A stretch of 64,000 nucleotides of DNA, taken from NCBI GenBank assembly GCA_002369315.1, contig DFDW01000019.1, positions 1 to 64,000 of the forward strand, in the 5' to 3' direction. This DNA is from Ruminococcaceae bacterium UBA3818 (lineage in GTDB: Bacteria; Bacillota; Clostridia; Oscillospirales; Ruminococcaceae). The position numbers and the translations under genes were made by a program. This document shows positions 1 to 7,003 of the stretch, piece by piece. The notes under the pieces were generated by a model that saw only the letters and a program-made list of their open reading frames with translations, was not told where the DNA came from and made no database searches. The number at the start of each line of letters is the position of its first letter. The first letter of the stretch is position 1.

Positions 1-111
1 TGGGAGTGCCGTAACTGCGGACATATCGTAGTAGGAACCAAGGCTCCTGAGATCTGCCCTGTCTGCAAGCATCCTCAGGCATTCTTCGAAGTTCGTGCGG
101 AAAACTATTGA
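1..111 (+). CDS. Rubrerythrin, C-terminal fragment (cut by window edge)
   Basis: The window opens inside a reading frame that ends with TGA at 109-111. The 36 visible residues contain C-R-N-C-G near the start and C-P-V-C-K-H-P about 15 residues later, the two CxxC pairs of the C-terminal rubredoxin-like Fe(SCys)4 domain of rubrerythrin. The tail QAFFEV is also typical. Rubrerythrin is a cytosolic peroxidase that protects anaerobes by reducing hydrogen peroxide. The superoxide reductase gene follows 19 bases later, so the two probably form an oxidative-defence operon. The diiron domain lies outside the window. Confidence 0.9.
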   Translation, partial: WECRNCGHIVVGTKAPEICPVCKHPQAFFEVRAENY

Positions 112-130
112 TAAAACGGAGGAAATTAAA

Positions 131-508
131 ATGAGTGCAAAGTTTTATATCTGCGAACACTGCGGCAATCTGGTGGGCATGATTCACGACTCCGGCGTAC
201 CTATGATGTGCTGCGGGCAGAAAATGACTGCCCTACTACCCAACACCGTAGAAGCCAGCGGCGAAAAGCATCTGCCTGTGGTCGCTGTGGAAGATGGCGC
301 GATCAACGTCAATGTGGGCGCTGTGAACCATCCCATGGCTCCTGAGCACTTCATCGAGTGGGTCTATGTCCAGACGGAGAACGGCGGCCAGCGCAAGGCC
401 CTCAAGCCCGGTGATGACCCCAATGTTACCTTCTCCCTGGGAGATGACAAGGCAGTGGCTGTTTACGCATACTGCAACCTCCACGGCTTGTGGATGACGG
501 AAGTATAA
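131..508 (+). CDS. dfx: Desulfoferrodoxin / superoxide reductase
   Basis: A 125-residue cytosolic protein that reduces superoxide to hydrogen peroxide without making oxygen. The N-terminal desulforedoxin domain shows C-E-H-C-G and the adjacent Cys pair M-M-C-C-G (residues about 8-30). The C-terminal SOR domain carries the active-site ligands: His in EKHLP, His in VNHPM and HFIEW, and Cys-x2-His in AYCNLHGLW. ATG 131 was chosen because GGAGG lies seven bases upstream; an in-frame ATG at 95 would overlap the rubrerythrin end. The product peroxide would be handled by the upstream rubrerythrin. Confidence 0.95.
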   Translation: MSAKFYICEHCGNLVGMIHDSGVPMMCCGQKMTALLPNTVEASGEKHLPVVAVEDGAINVNVGAVNHPMAPEHFIEWVYVQTENGGQRKALKPGDDPNVTFSLGDDKAVAVYAYCNLHGLWMTEV

Positions 509-520
509 CCGGTAAATTTC

Positions 521-556
521 GTCGCCTGTCGGGTATTCCGGCAGGCGACTTTTCTT
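521..556 (+). terminator. Rho-independent terminator after dfx
   Basis: GTCGCCTG (521-528) pairs with CAGGCGAC (542-549), with a further CGG/CCG inside, followed by a short T-rich run. It ends the rubrerythrin-dfx transcript. Confidence 0.85.
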
Positions 557-570
557 AGGAGGCACAGACG

Positions 571-711
571 ATGCGGGGAGATGTCAGCTTTACATTGCTT
601 ATAGCCGATCGGCTAGGCCATGAAAAAGTAGAAACCACGTTGAACACATATTCCCATCTATGGCCACACAAGCAGTCAGAAGTCGCCGCAAAGCTTCAAG
701 ATTTAAAGTAG
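571..711 (+). pseudogene. Remnant of a tyrosine recombinase (phage-type integrase), C-terminal tail
   Basis: A 46-residue open frame whose last 36 residues begin LIADRLGHEKVETT, then NTYSHL, the C-terminal box of Int-family site-specific recombinases: the second conserved His (LGH) and the catalytic Tyr (NTY). The Arg-containing boxes and the rest of the catalytic domain are absent, and the first ten residues do not resemble the family. The frame starts at an ATG just after the dfx terminator, so it is a scar of a lost prophage or integrative element and not a working gene. Integrase genes normally end next to their attachment site, which fits the small repeats just downstream. Confidence 0.7.
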
Positions 712-716
712 CCGAG

Positions 717-738
717 TGGTTCTAAAATGGTTCTAAAA
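717..738 (+). repeat. Tandem 11-bp repeat beside the integrase remnant
   Basis: TGGTTCTAAAA occurs twice in immediate tandem (717-727 and 728-738), six bases after the remnant integrase stop. A related but diverged pair, GCAACAAAATGGCAACA, lies near 910-926. Short repeats of this kind are common arm or core sites next to integrase genes, so this could be what is left of an attachment site. That role is an inference. Confidence 0.45.
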
Positions 739-861
739 AATCTGGAAAAAGAAAAAAGACCATTTAAAGAGGGCAGAAAACCCGCTAAAAATGGCTTAAA
801 ATCAATACACAAAGCCCTAGAAAACAGTCCGGGGATAGAGTGGGAATGATTTCACACCCTT

Positions 862-888
862 AAAAAAGCCAATAAATAACGGCTTTTT
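862..888 (+). terminator. Probable terminator in the integrase scar region
   Basis: AAAAAGCC (863-870) pairs with GGCTTTTT (881-888) around a ten-base loop. The hairpin is symmetrical enough to act in either direction. Confidence 0.55.
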
Positions 889-951
889 GCCGCTTTGATA
901 TCCTTTGTAGCAACAAAATGGCAACATTATTTGAATTATTGTAAAAGTAAA

Positions 952-990
952 GAGCTAACTGATTTTGACGAAGTCGGCTGGCTCTTTTTC
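952..990 (+). terminator. Possible terminator upstream of the SIS gene
   Basis: An imperfect stem (GAGC...GCTC with G-U pairs) spans 952-984 and is followed by TTTTTCTCC. It separates the integrase scar from the promoter at 1002. Apart from this hairpin, 739-1000 contains no gene that can be supported. Confidence 0.45.
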
Positions 991-1001
991 TCCTGAATGG
1001 C

Positions 1002-1031
1002 TTGACGGAAGTATGATTCCTTCTTTATACT
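1002..1031 (+). promoter_or_regulatory. SigmaA-type promoter for the SIS-domain gene
   Basis: TTGACG (1002-1007) and TATACT (1026-1031) with an 18-base spacer. A leader of about 90 bases precedes the ATG at 1127. Confidence 0.7.
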
Positions 1032-1126
1032 AAAGATGTAGTCGCAAAATGCGAATCAAAAGCTTTTTGTAAAGCTGTACCAATCGATGCGGCAAGACTG
1101 CAAAAAAAGAAAAAGGAGAGTGCGGC

Positions 1127-2188
1127 ATGTACGAAGCAAAAGCATGGAAAGAAAAAGATGGCCCTTGCCTGCGAGGATTTAACGAAAAAGAATCGATCGA
1201 CAGTGTCAACGGCGCTTTGGCCCTGCGCCCGCAGATCGAAAAGATCGTTGATCAGATTTGGGAGGAAGGGTTTGACGGCATTTACTTTATGGGGATTGGC
1301 GGCACCTATGCTTCCAGCATGCAGGTCGAAGTATATATGCGCGGAAAATCCCGTTTGCCGGTCTATGTAGAAAATGCGGCGGAATTTTTGACCACCGGAA
1401 ACAAGCGGTTTACCGACCGGTCAGTGGTGATCTATTCTTCCGTTTCCGGCAATACCAAGGAAATGGTGGAGTTGGTGGATCATGTCCACGAGCTGGGCGC
1501 CCGGGTCATTGCTTTTATCGACACACCCGGTTCCGCTTTGACACAGCCCGGTAAATCGGAGCATCTGATTGTTTATCCGGTCAATGAACAGCTGAAGTTC
1601 TTTATGGTAGCAAATTATCTGATGTACAAAAACGGCGAATTCCCCGAATACGACCGTTACAATAAAGAGATGGAAGCACATCTGGCAAAAGCACTGGCCG
1701 AAGTGGAAATTTCTTCTGATGAATGGGCTTACCATTATGCCAAAGAGCAGGTGGCTTTCAAACAGGCGCACCCGGACCTGCCGCATTATTTTATCGGTTC
1801 CGGCACCCAGTACGGCGCAACTTATTCTTACGCCATGTGCTACTGGGAAGAGCAGATGTGGGTACGAACCAAATCCATCAGCTGCCCGGAATTTTTCCAT
1901 GGCATGCAGGAGATTGTGGAGGCCGATACCCCTGTGACCCTGTTCATGGGCGAGGACGAGCAGCGTCCTTTAGCGGAGCGGGTAGCGCGCTTTTTGCCGA
2001 AAGTCTGCGCGAATTACACGATTATCGATACCAAGGAATTTGCGCTGAAAGGAATCAGCCCGGAATTCCGCGGAACGATCTCCCATTTGGTCATGCACGG
2101 CGTTAACAACCGGGTAGACGCTTATATGGAACTGTTCCTGCGTCATCCTCTGTCCATTCGCCGCTATTACCGCCAGTTCGATTATTAG
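1127..2188 (+). CDS. SIS-domain sugar-phosphate deglycase/isomerase, FrlB-like
   Basis: A 353-residue cytosolic protein with two tandem SIS folds (residues about 40-165 and 205-340). The glycine-rich phosphosugar loop GIGGTYASS lies near residue 58, and S-S-V-S-G-N-T-K-E near 106 binds phosphate. The C-terminal half carries PEFFHGMQEIVE and ends RRYYRQFDY, both close to the fructoselysine-6-phosphate deglycase FrlB of E. coli (EFRHGPLEIVE, RRYYGG). FrlB-type enzymes cleave phosphorylated Amadori products into glucose 6-phosphate and a free amine or amino acid. No kinase, transporter or regulator of an frl operon is adjacent, so the substrate is open; a glutamine-fructose-6-phosphate-like deaminase role is the alternative. 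The start has AAAGGAGAG eight bases upstream. Confidence 0.8.
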   Translation: MYEAKAWKEKDGPCLRGFNEKESIDSVNGALALRPQIEKIVDQIWEEGFDGIYFMGIGGTYASSMQVEVYMRGKSRLPVYVENAAEFLTTGNKRFTDRSVVIYSSVSGNTKEMVELVDHVHELGARVIAFIDTPGSALTQPGKSEHLIVYPVNEQLKFFMVANYLMYKNGEFPEYDRYNKEMEAHLAKALAEVEISSDEWAYHYAKEQVAFKQAHPDLPHYFIGSGTQYGATYSYAMCYWEEQMWVRTKSISCPEFFHGMQEIVEADTPVTLFMGEDEQRPLAERVARFLPKVCANYTIIDTKEFALKGISPEFRGTISHLVMHGVNNRVDAYMELFLRHPLSIRRYYRQFDY

Positions 2189-2222
2189 TGGCTGTTTGTG
2201 CCGACGCTAACTACTTGGACTC

Positions 2223-2263
2223 AAAGGGGCAAAAGTCTTTTACCAAGGCTTTTGCCCCTTTCC
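2223..2263 (+). terminator. Hairpin terminator after the SIS gene
   Basis: AAAGGGGCAAAAG (2223-2235) and CTTTTGCCCCTTT (2249-2261) form a perfect 13-bp stem. The T-run is part of the stem and short. Confidence 0.7.
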
Positions 2264-2309
2264 AAGAGAAATCGGGCGATTGAATTTTGAAATGAGGAGA
2301 AGAAAAGGC

Positions 2310-3161
2310 ATGGCAAAATTAAAAAACGGACCGCTTTTGATTTTTCTTTCTGCAATCTGCTTCAGCACCGGGGGATTGTTTACAAAGCTGCTTCCCTGGC
2401 AGGCATTGTCCATCGGTTCGGGCAGATGCATTCTCTCCACCATTCTGATTGGCTGTTTTATGGCGAGTCAAAAACATAAATTGGTATTTAACAAAACCGT
2501 ATTTTTCGGCGGACTGTGTCTGTGCGGAACGGTAACGTTTTACGTGATGGCCAATAAGATGACAACGGCGGCCAACGCGATTGTGCTCCAATATTCGGCC
2601 CCGATTTTTATCATTCTTTTCATGTGGCTGTTTTTCCATAACCGTCCTGGCAAACTGGACCTGGCTGCTTGCTGCATTGTTCTGGGCGGTATTGTTTTGT
2701 TTTTTGTGGACAGCCTGGATGGAGGTGGTATGGCCGGCAACCTGATTGCTTTGCTGTCCGGCATCTGCTATGCGTTGGTGTGCATGCTCAATACATTTCC
2801 GGGCGGCGACCCCATGTCATCCGTGTTTTTGGGCCATTTGATGAGTGCGGTCATCGGTCTGCCAAGCCTGGCGCAGGAAACGGATTTTTCTGCTTCCGCA
2901 ATCGGCTGCATCCTGATACTGGGAATTTTTCAGCTGGGATTGGGATATATTTTGTTTACAAAAGGCCTGGAAAATACCCAGCCGATTTCCGCAAGTCTGA
3001 TTTCGACCATTGAACCGATCCTCAATCCGATTCTGGTTTCCCTTTTTTATGGCGAAAAAATTACCTGGCTGGCGATTTTGGGCGCTGTCATCGTTATTTG
3101 CGCCGTAATGGTCTATAATGTGATGAAAACAAAGCAGGCACAGAAAAAAGTTGCCGGTTAA
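2310..3161 (+). CDS. EamA/DMT-family membrane transporter
   Basis: A 283-residue, very hydrophobic protein with about ten transmembrane helices arranged as two EamA repeats. The first begins with LLIFLSAICFSTGGLFTK and the second with GNLIALLSGICYALVCML. The end of the second repeat, STIEPILNPILVSLFYGE, is the diagnostic signature of the drug/metabolite transporter superfamily. Such proteins usually export amino acids or metabolites; the substrate cannot be read from sequence. ATG 2310 was preferred because GAGGAG lies ten bases upstream; the frame is open back to TTG 2280. The gene stands alone between two terminators. Confidence 0.88.
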   Translation: MAKLKNGPLLIFLSAICFSTGGLFTKLLPWQALSIGSGRCILSTILIGCFMASQKHKLVFNKTVFFGGLCLCGTVTFYVMANKMTTAANAIVLQYSAPIFIILFMWLFFHNRPGKLDLAACCIVLGGIVLFFVDSLDGGGMAGNLIALLSGICYALVCMLNTFPGGDPMSSVFLGHLMSAVIGLPSLAQETDFSASAIGCILILGIFQLGLGYILFTKGLENTQPISASLISTIEPILNPILVSLFYGEKITWLAILGAVIVICAVMVYNVMKTKQAQKKVAG

Positions 3162-3243
3162 AACCAGAGCAATCGAAAAGATTAAGCGTGATACGGTTTT
3201 GAAGAAAAAGGAGTTGGCTGCCGGACAAAACGAAACACAAACA

Positions 3244-3278
3244 AAAAAGCCATTCGGCCGCAGCCGAATGGCTTTTTA
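3244..3278 (+). terminator. Terminator after the DMT transporter
   Basis: AAAAAGCCATTCGGC pairs with GCCGAATGGCTTTTT (3262 onward), with U-tracts on both strands. On the minus strand it lies just beyond the 3' end of the 6S-like RNA and could back up its termination. Confidence 0.85.
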
Positions 3279-3291
3279 AAATCAAATAAAA

Positions 3292-3477
3292 ATCCCGCCC
3301 TGCCGGTCCGCAGTCGCTTAAACCCATCAAAAGACAGGGTGGGTAAAACCGCCTCGCGTTTTCAAGCTCCCTTCGTCCGGAAAGCCCGGGAGGTCTGCTG
3401 TCCGCCGCAAGAGAAGGAATCCCGTAGCAAGCGTGTTGGATTTATATTGTCTGCGGATTGATCGCACAGGGCAGGAT
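3292..3477 (-). ncRNA. ssrS: Probable 6S RNA (RNA polymerase-binding regulator)
   Basis: No open frame is present, but the minus strand folds like 6S RNA. Its 5' end, AUCCUGCCCUG (3477-3467), pairs over 11 bp with CAGGGCGGGAU (3302-3292). Next inside, UCCGCAG pairs with CUGCGGA. A small hairpin UACCCA...UGGGUU lies in the 3' strand where 6S RNAs have their central-bubble hairpin, and CUCCC...GGGAG closes an apical stem. The 3' strand element AGCUUGAAAACGCGAGG resembles AGCCUUAAAACUGCGAC of E. coli 6S RNA. A U-run (complement of 3280-3291) follows. A -10-like TAAAAT lies at 3489-3484 (minus). 6S RNA sequesters the housekeeping holoenzyme in stationary phase. Identification is by eye and not by covariance search. 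Confidence 0.7.
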
Positions 3478-3505
3478 GCCACTATTTTATGAAAGAAACC
3501 AGCGG

Positions 3506-3799
3506 TTATTCGGTGAATTCGTAATAATCCTCCAGATTTTTCATAAAAATCGCCGCAACATCGTTAAATTCTTCTTCGCTTTCGATTCCCACCAAAAACT
3601 CCTCGTCGCCTTCTACGGAGTTGCGCAGGATAATCAATTCGCCGGGTTTCCCGAGAGAATCATCATCGTAAGCGGGAATCATAGCCACATATTTGTGACC
3701 GTCTTTTTCCAGCGTGTCCAGCACCTCAAAAGTATGGGAAACACCTTCGTCATCTGTCAGGGTCAGCAAATCTGGCCCGAATTCGTTTTGTTCTGACAT
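3506..3799 (-). CDS. DUF1292 (UPF0473/YrzB-type) protein
   Basis: A small acidic 97-residue cytosolic protein with the DUF1292 pattern: LLTLTDDEGVSHTFEVLDTLE, then YVAMIPAYDDD and ELIILRNSVEGDEEFLVGIESEEEFNDVAAIFM. Members are widespread in Firmicutes, often next to the Holliday-junction nuclease gene yrrK and alaS, and their function is unknown. Neither of those genes is nearby here. The gene lies immediately upstream of the 6S-like RNA on the same strand, so the RNA could arise from its own promoter or by processing. Confidence 0.85.
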   Translation of the reverse strand: MSEQNEFGPDLLTLTDDEGVSHTFEVLDTLEKDGHKYVAMIPAYDDDSLGKPGELIILRNSVEGDEEFLVGIESEEEFNDVAAIFMKNLEDYYEFTE

Positions 3800-3960
3800 T
3801 CTTTTGCCTCCAGATTCCGGAACCGCCGAAGCGGATCGATTTCAAATTGCGGGAATACCGCATCTGATTATCATATTATATGATTCCAAGAAAGAAGTCA
3901 ATTGAAAATAAAATTTAATTTATATTTTATAAAAAATATTATTTTTGTTTAAAAAAACAG

Positions 3961-3989
3961 TTGACAATAGCTATAAAATGTTGTATATT
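3961..3989 (+). promoter_or_regulatory. Strong sigmaA-type promoter with no obvious gene
   Basis: TTGACA (3961-3966), a 17-base spacer and TATATT (3984-3989), preceded by a very A/T-rich stretch that could serve as an UP element. Transcription would run rightwards towards the terminator at 4399. Confidence 0.75.
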
Positions 3990-4045
3990 AAAGATGCAGA
4001 AAAAAGATGAAACTAGAACGGAAAAACAGAAAGGGGGCGTTTCCC

Positions 4046-4135
4046 ATGCACTCTGATGAACCGGTTCAGAACCTTGGCCGCGGGGTTCGTGGAGAATACG
4101 CGGCCATCCGGAAAGCAGTTTCGTTCCTTTCATAA
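4046..4135 (+). CDS. Possible 29-residue peptide in the orphan transcript
   Basis: ATG 4046 opens a 29-codon frame that starts MHSDEPVQNL and ends AVSFLS, with AAGGGGGC nine bases upstream as a plausible ribosome site. The peptide is mildly basic with no signal peptide, membrane segment or recognised motif. The frame overlaps an RNA hairpin, so it may be coincidental or a leader peptide. Confidence 0.3.
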   Translation: MHSDEPVQNLGRGVRGEYAAIRKAVSFLS

Positions 4136-4398
4136 AGAGAGTCCATCAATGGATTGATACTCCTAACCAATCGGAGGTTGTCCGATTATAAATCAGAAAC
4201 TGCATGTCCTAACCAATAGATTTCCGAAATGCGAAAGACAAATTTCTTTGACGCAGATAAAATCGGTTCTGATAGCAAAAGCTGTTGTGAGCAAGTTTTG
4301 TAAGAAAAGTATTGGTACGACAATAGAATAACCAAAATTATTAAAGGTGAGTCCGATGAAATAGTCAATAGGCTGTAAAATCGAAAACCAAACGATTC

Positions 4399-4431
4399 AA
4401 GGATCCGGCAGAAAATGCCAGATCCTTTTTT
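4399..4431 (+). terminator. Strong terminator of the orphan transcript
   Basis: AAGGATC and GATCCTT form the stem, with inner GGCA/TGCC, and a run of six T follows. No protein gene ends just upstream, which is why the unit starting at 3961 looks like an independent RNA. Confidence 0.85.
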
Positions 4432-4583
4432 CATGCGAAAAACACAGAAAGCGAAAAAGCTTCGGATAGACAGCCGAATGGCTTTGTGGTAAAATAACCG
4501 GAGAAGTGCATGTTGCCGGGAAGGACGGTTGGCCGGTGGAGCCGCGAGTCTGCCGGCGGAAGCAAAAAAGAGAGGTACCGGGA

Positions 4584-6959
4584 ATGGAAAATCGGTTTTA
4601 TGAAGAATATACTGCGTTGAAACAGCGGATTTTGGAAAAGCAGTTTTCCCGCATGAACAAAGAACAGCTGGAAGCAGTGTTTCGGGTCAAAGGCCCGCTT
4701 TTGATTCTGGCGGGCGCGGGAAGCGGAAAAACAACTGTACTGGTCAACCGAGTCGCCTATCTGGTGCGGTTTGGAAACGCCTATCACAGCAGCTTTATGC
4801 CGCAGGATATCACGGAAGAGGATATGGTTTTTCTGCGTCAGGCAGCGCAGGGAGGACAGGCTTCTCCGGAACGATTAACTGCTCTGCTGGCCGACCAGCC
4901 GCCGAATCCCTGGAACGTTCTGGCGATTACTTTTACCAATAAAGCGGCCAACGAGCTGAAGGAGCGCCTGGAAAAAAATTTGGGCCCGGCGGCGCAGGAT
5001 ATTACCGCCGCTACTTTCCACTCCGCCTGTGTGCGCATTCTTCGCCGGGAGATCGAACGGTTGGGCTACTCCCGCAGCTTTACCATCTACGATACCGATG
5101 ATTCGCTCAAGGTCATCAAAGAAGCGATGAAAGCCTTAAATATGGAAGAGAAGATCTTTCCGCCCAAGTCGGTCCTGAGCGCAATCGGCAGGGCGAAAGA
5201 TGCGCTGGAAGGGCCTGCGGAGATGATGCGCCAGGCGGGGACAGACTACCGCATGGGCAGCATCGCCAAGGTGTACGAAAGATACCAGGCAGCGCTCAAA
5301 TCCGCCGATGCGGTGGATTTTGACGACATCATCGTACTGACGGTGCGTCTGTTGGAGCAGTTCCCGGAAGTGCTGTCGTATTATCAGAATCGATATCGTT
5401 ATATTATGGTGGATGAGTATCAGGATACCAACCATGCCCAGTACCGCCTGGTCAGCCTGCTGGCGGCAGGACACGGAAATCTGTGCGTGGTCGGCGATGA
5501 TGACCAGAGCATCTATAAGTTCCGCGGTGCTACCATCGAAAATATTTTAAGTTTTGAAGAACAGTTTGAAAAAGCAAAGGTCATCCGGCTGGAACAAAAC
5601 TACCGCAGCACCAAGCGGATTTTGGACGCGGCAAACGAGGTGATCGCGAATAATACTGCCCGGAAAGGGAAAAAGCTGTGGACTGGAAACAGCGAAGGGG
5701 ATAAGATCTGCCTGTACCGGGCGGGAGATGAGCGGGCGGAGGCCCAGTTCATTACGGAGGAGATCACCACTCATGTGGCGGCGGGAGAAACATACAGTGA
5801 CCATGCGGTGCTGTACCGGATGAATGCCCAGTCCGGTGAAATCGAAAAGGCACTGGTGAAGGCGGGAATCCCGTATAAGATTGTCGGGGGACTGCGCTTT
5901 TATGAGCGCAAGGAGATCAAAGACCTGATCGCTTATCTGAGCGTTTTGAATAATCCCAACGACACAGTCCGGCTGACCCGTATCATCAACGAACCCAAAC
6001 GGGGTATCGGCGATGCAACGGCAGCGGCGGTGCTGGAGTTATCCGCGCAGCTGGGCGTATCGCCTTTGCAGATTATGGCCGACGCCGATCAGTATCAGAA
6101 GCTGCAGCGGCGCAGCGCGCCGCTTCGGGCGTTTGCGGATATGATGCAGGGACTGATTGAAAAGGCCCTGGAAGAGCCGCTGGAGATTCTGCTGGACGCG
6201 GTGCTGGATGATACCGGCTATCTGTCCATGCTTCAGCTGCAGGGCTTTGAGGGACAGACGCGAATCGAAAATATTGACGAACTGCGTTCTTCCATTATCA
6301 AATTCCAGGAGGAGTCGCCGGAGGGCACTTTATCCGACTTTTTGGAAGAGGTGGCGCTGTATACCGATCTGGACCGTACTGATTTGCAGGATGATTCCGT
6401 CACGCTGATGACCATGCATTCGGCCAAGGGGCTGGAGTTCCCCTATGTATTTGTGGCCGGCTGTGAAGAGGGGATTTTCCCCGGGCGAATGAGCATGAAC
6501 TCCCCCGATGAGATCGAGGAAGAGCGGCGTTTGGCTTATGTGGCAATTACCCGGGCCAAGAAAAAGCTGTATCTGACCACAGCTGCCCAGCGCATGCTGT
6601 TTGGGCAGACTACCTGGAATAAAACGTCCCGGTTCGCCCGGGAGATTCCGGATGAATTGGTGGAACTGATCGATACCACCGTTCAGCAAAAGCGCTGGAC
6701 CGGCAGCTCCAGTGGGCCGGAATTGGCCAGCGGCACAATACGGGCCGGCGGCTTGTCCGCCGTATCCGGCACTGCGGCGCCGAAATCAGCGGCCCCGCTT
6801 CACCCGGGAGATACGGTCAGCCACAAAATCTTTGGAAAAGGCACAGTGCTTTCCGCTTCGCCTATGGCGAATGATCTTCTGGTCGAGGTGTCTTTTGATA
6901 AGGTGGGCACCAAAAAGCTGATGGCCAATTTTGCAAAATTGAAAAAGATCGAAGGATAA
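4584..6959 (+). CDS. pcrA: ATP-dependent DNA helicase PcrA/UvrD
   Basis: A 791-residue superfamily 1A 3'-5' helicase for repair and replication restart. Visible motifs are the Q motif MNKEQLEAV, motif I AGAGSGKTT (43-51), Ia ITFTNKAA (115-122), II VDEYQDTN, III GDDDQSIYKFRG, IV QNYRST, V TMHSAKGLEFPYVF and VI AYVAITRAKKKLY. The C-terminus (HKIFGKGTVLS... to the end) is the Tudor-like PcrA domain known to contact RNA polymerase. An insertion of about 48 residues (63-110) separates motifs I and Ia. ATG 4584 was chosen over an open extension to 4506 because GAGAGG precedes it and the protein then starts like the family. Confidence 0.93.
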   Translation: MENRFYEEYTALKQRILEKQFSRMNKEQLEAVFRVKGPLLILAGAGSGKTTVLVNRVAYLVRFGNAYHSSFMPQDITEEDMVFLRQAAQGGQASPERLTALLADQPPNPWNVLAITFTNKAANELKERLEKNLGPAAQDITAATFHSACVRILRREIERLGYSRSFTIYDTDDSLKVIKEAMKALNMEEKIFPPKSVLSAIGRAKDALEGPAEMMRQAGTDYRMGSIAKVYERYQAALKSADAVDFDDIIVLTVRLLEQFPEVLSYYQNRYRYIMVDEYQDTNHAQYRLVSLLAAGHGNLCVVGDDDQSIYKFRGATIENILSFEEQFEKAKVIRLEQNYRSTKRILDAANEVIANNTARKGKKLWTGNSEGDKICLYRAGDERAEAQFITEEITTHVAAGETYSDHAVLYRMNAQSGEIEKALVKAGIPYKIVGGLRFYERKEIKDLIAYLSVLNNPNDTVRLTRIINEPKRGIGDATAAAVLELSAQLGVSPLQIMADADQYQKLQRRSAPLRAFADMMQGLIEKALEEPLEILLDAVLDDTGYLSMLQLQGFEGQTRIENIDELRSSIIKFQEESPEGTLSDFLEEVALYTDLDRTDLQDDSVTLMTMHSAKGLEFPYVFVAGCEEGIFPGRMSMNSPDEIEEERRLAYVAITRAKKKLYLTTAAQRMLFGQTTWNKTSRFAREIPDELVELIDTTVQQKRWTGSSSGPELASGTIRAGGLSAVSGTAAPKSAAPLHPGDTVSHKIFGKGTVLSASPMANDLLVEVSFDKVGTKKLMANFAKLKKIEG

Positions 6960-7003
6960 AGGCTGCTGCCCTGCAGTCCGGCAAAAGAAAGGCGGAATGA
7001 AAA

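Larger units (their letters stand above)
3996..4431 (+). ncRNA. Candidate untranslated RNA or short-peptide transcription unit
   Basis: This stretch lies between a near-consensus promoter (3961-3989) and a strong terminator (4399-4431), yet encodes nothing longer than a 29-residue frame. It contains an 8-bp hairpin TGGCCGCG/CGCGGCCA (4075-4082 with 4099-4106), a perfect palindrome ATCAATGGATTGAT (4145-4158) and a direct repeat TCCTAACCAAT at 4161 and 4208. Together these suggest a structured RNA of about 435 nt. No known RNA family was recognised. Confidence 0.4.

Noticed and set aside
3334..3378. AGGGTGG...CCGC...TTCGTCC on the plus strand, resembling a T-box antiterminator
   Set aside because: Interrupted, with no aminoacyl-tRNA-related gene downstream; the minus-strand 6S fold explains the region better.
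4053..4059. CTGATGA, the core of the hammerhead ribozyme
   Set aside because: No GAAA-bearing second strand or stem II is found at the needed spacing, so it is a chance match.
4098..4117. TCCGGAAAGCAG, similar to the SRP RNA apical loop
   Set aside because: The 3' GGA and the paired long stem of domain IV are missing.
4186..4434. 82-codon minus-strand frame in the orphan unit
   Set aside because: It starts inside the terminator hairpin, has no ribosome site and no family resemblance.
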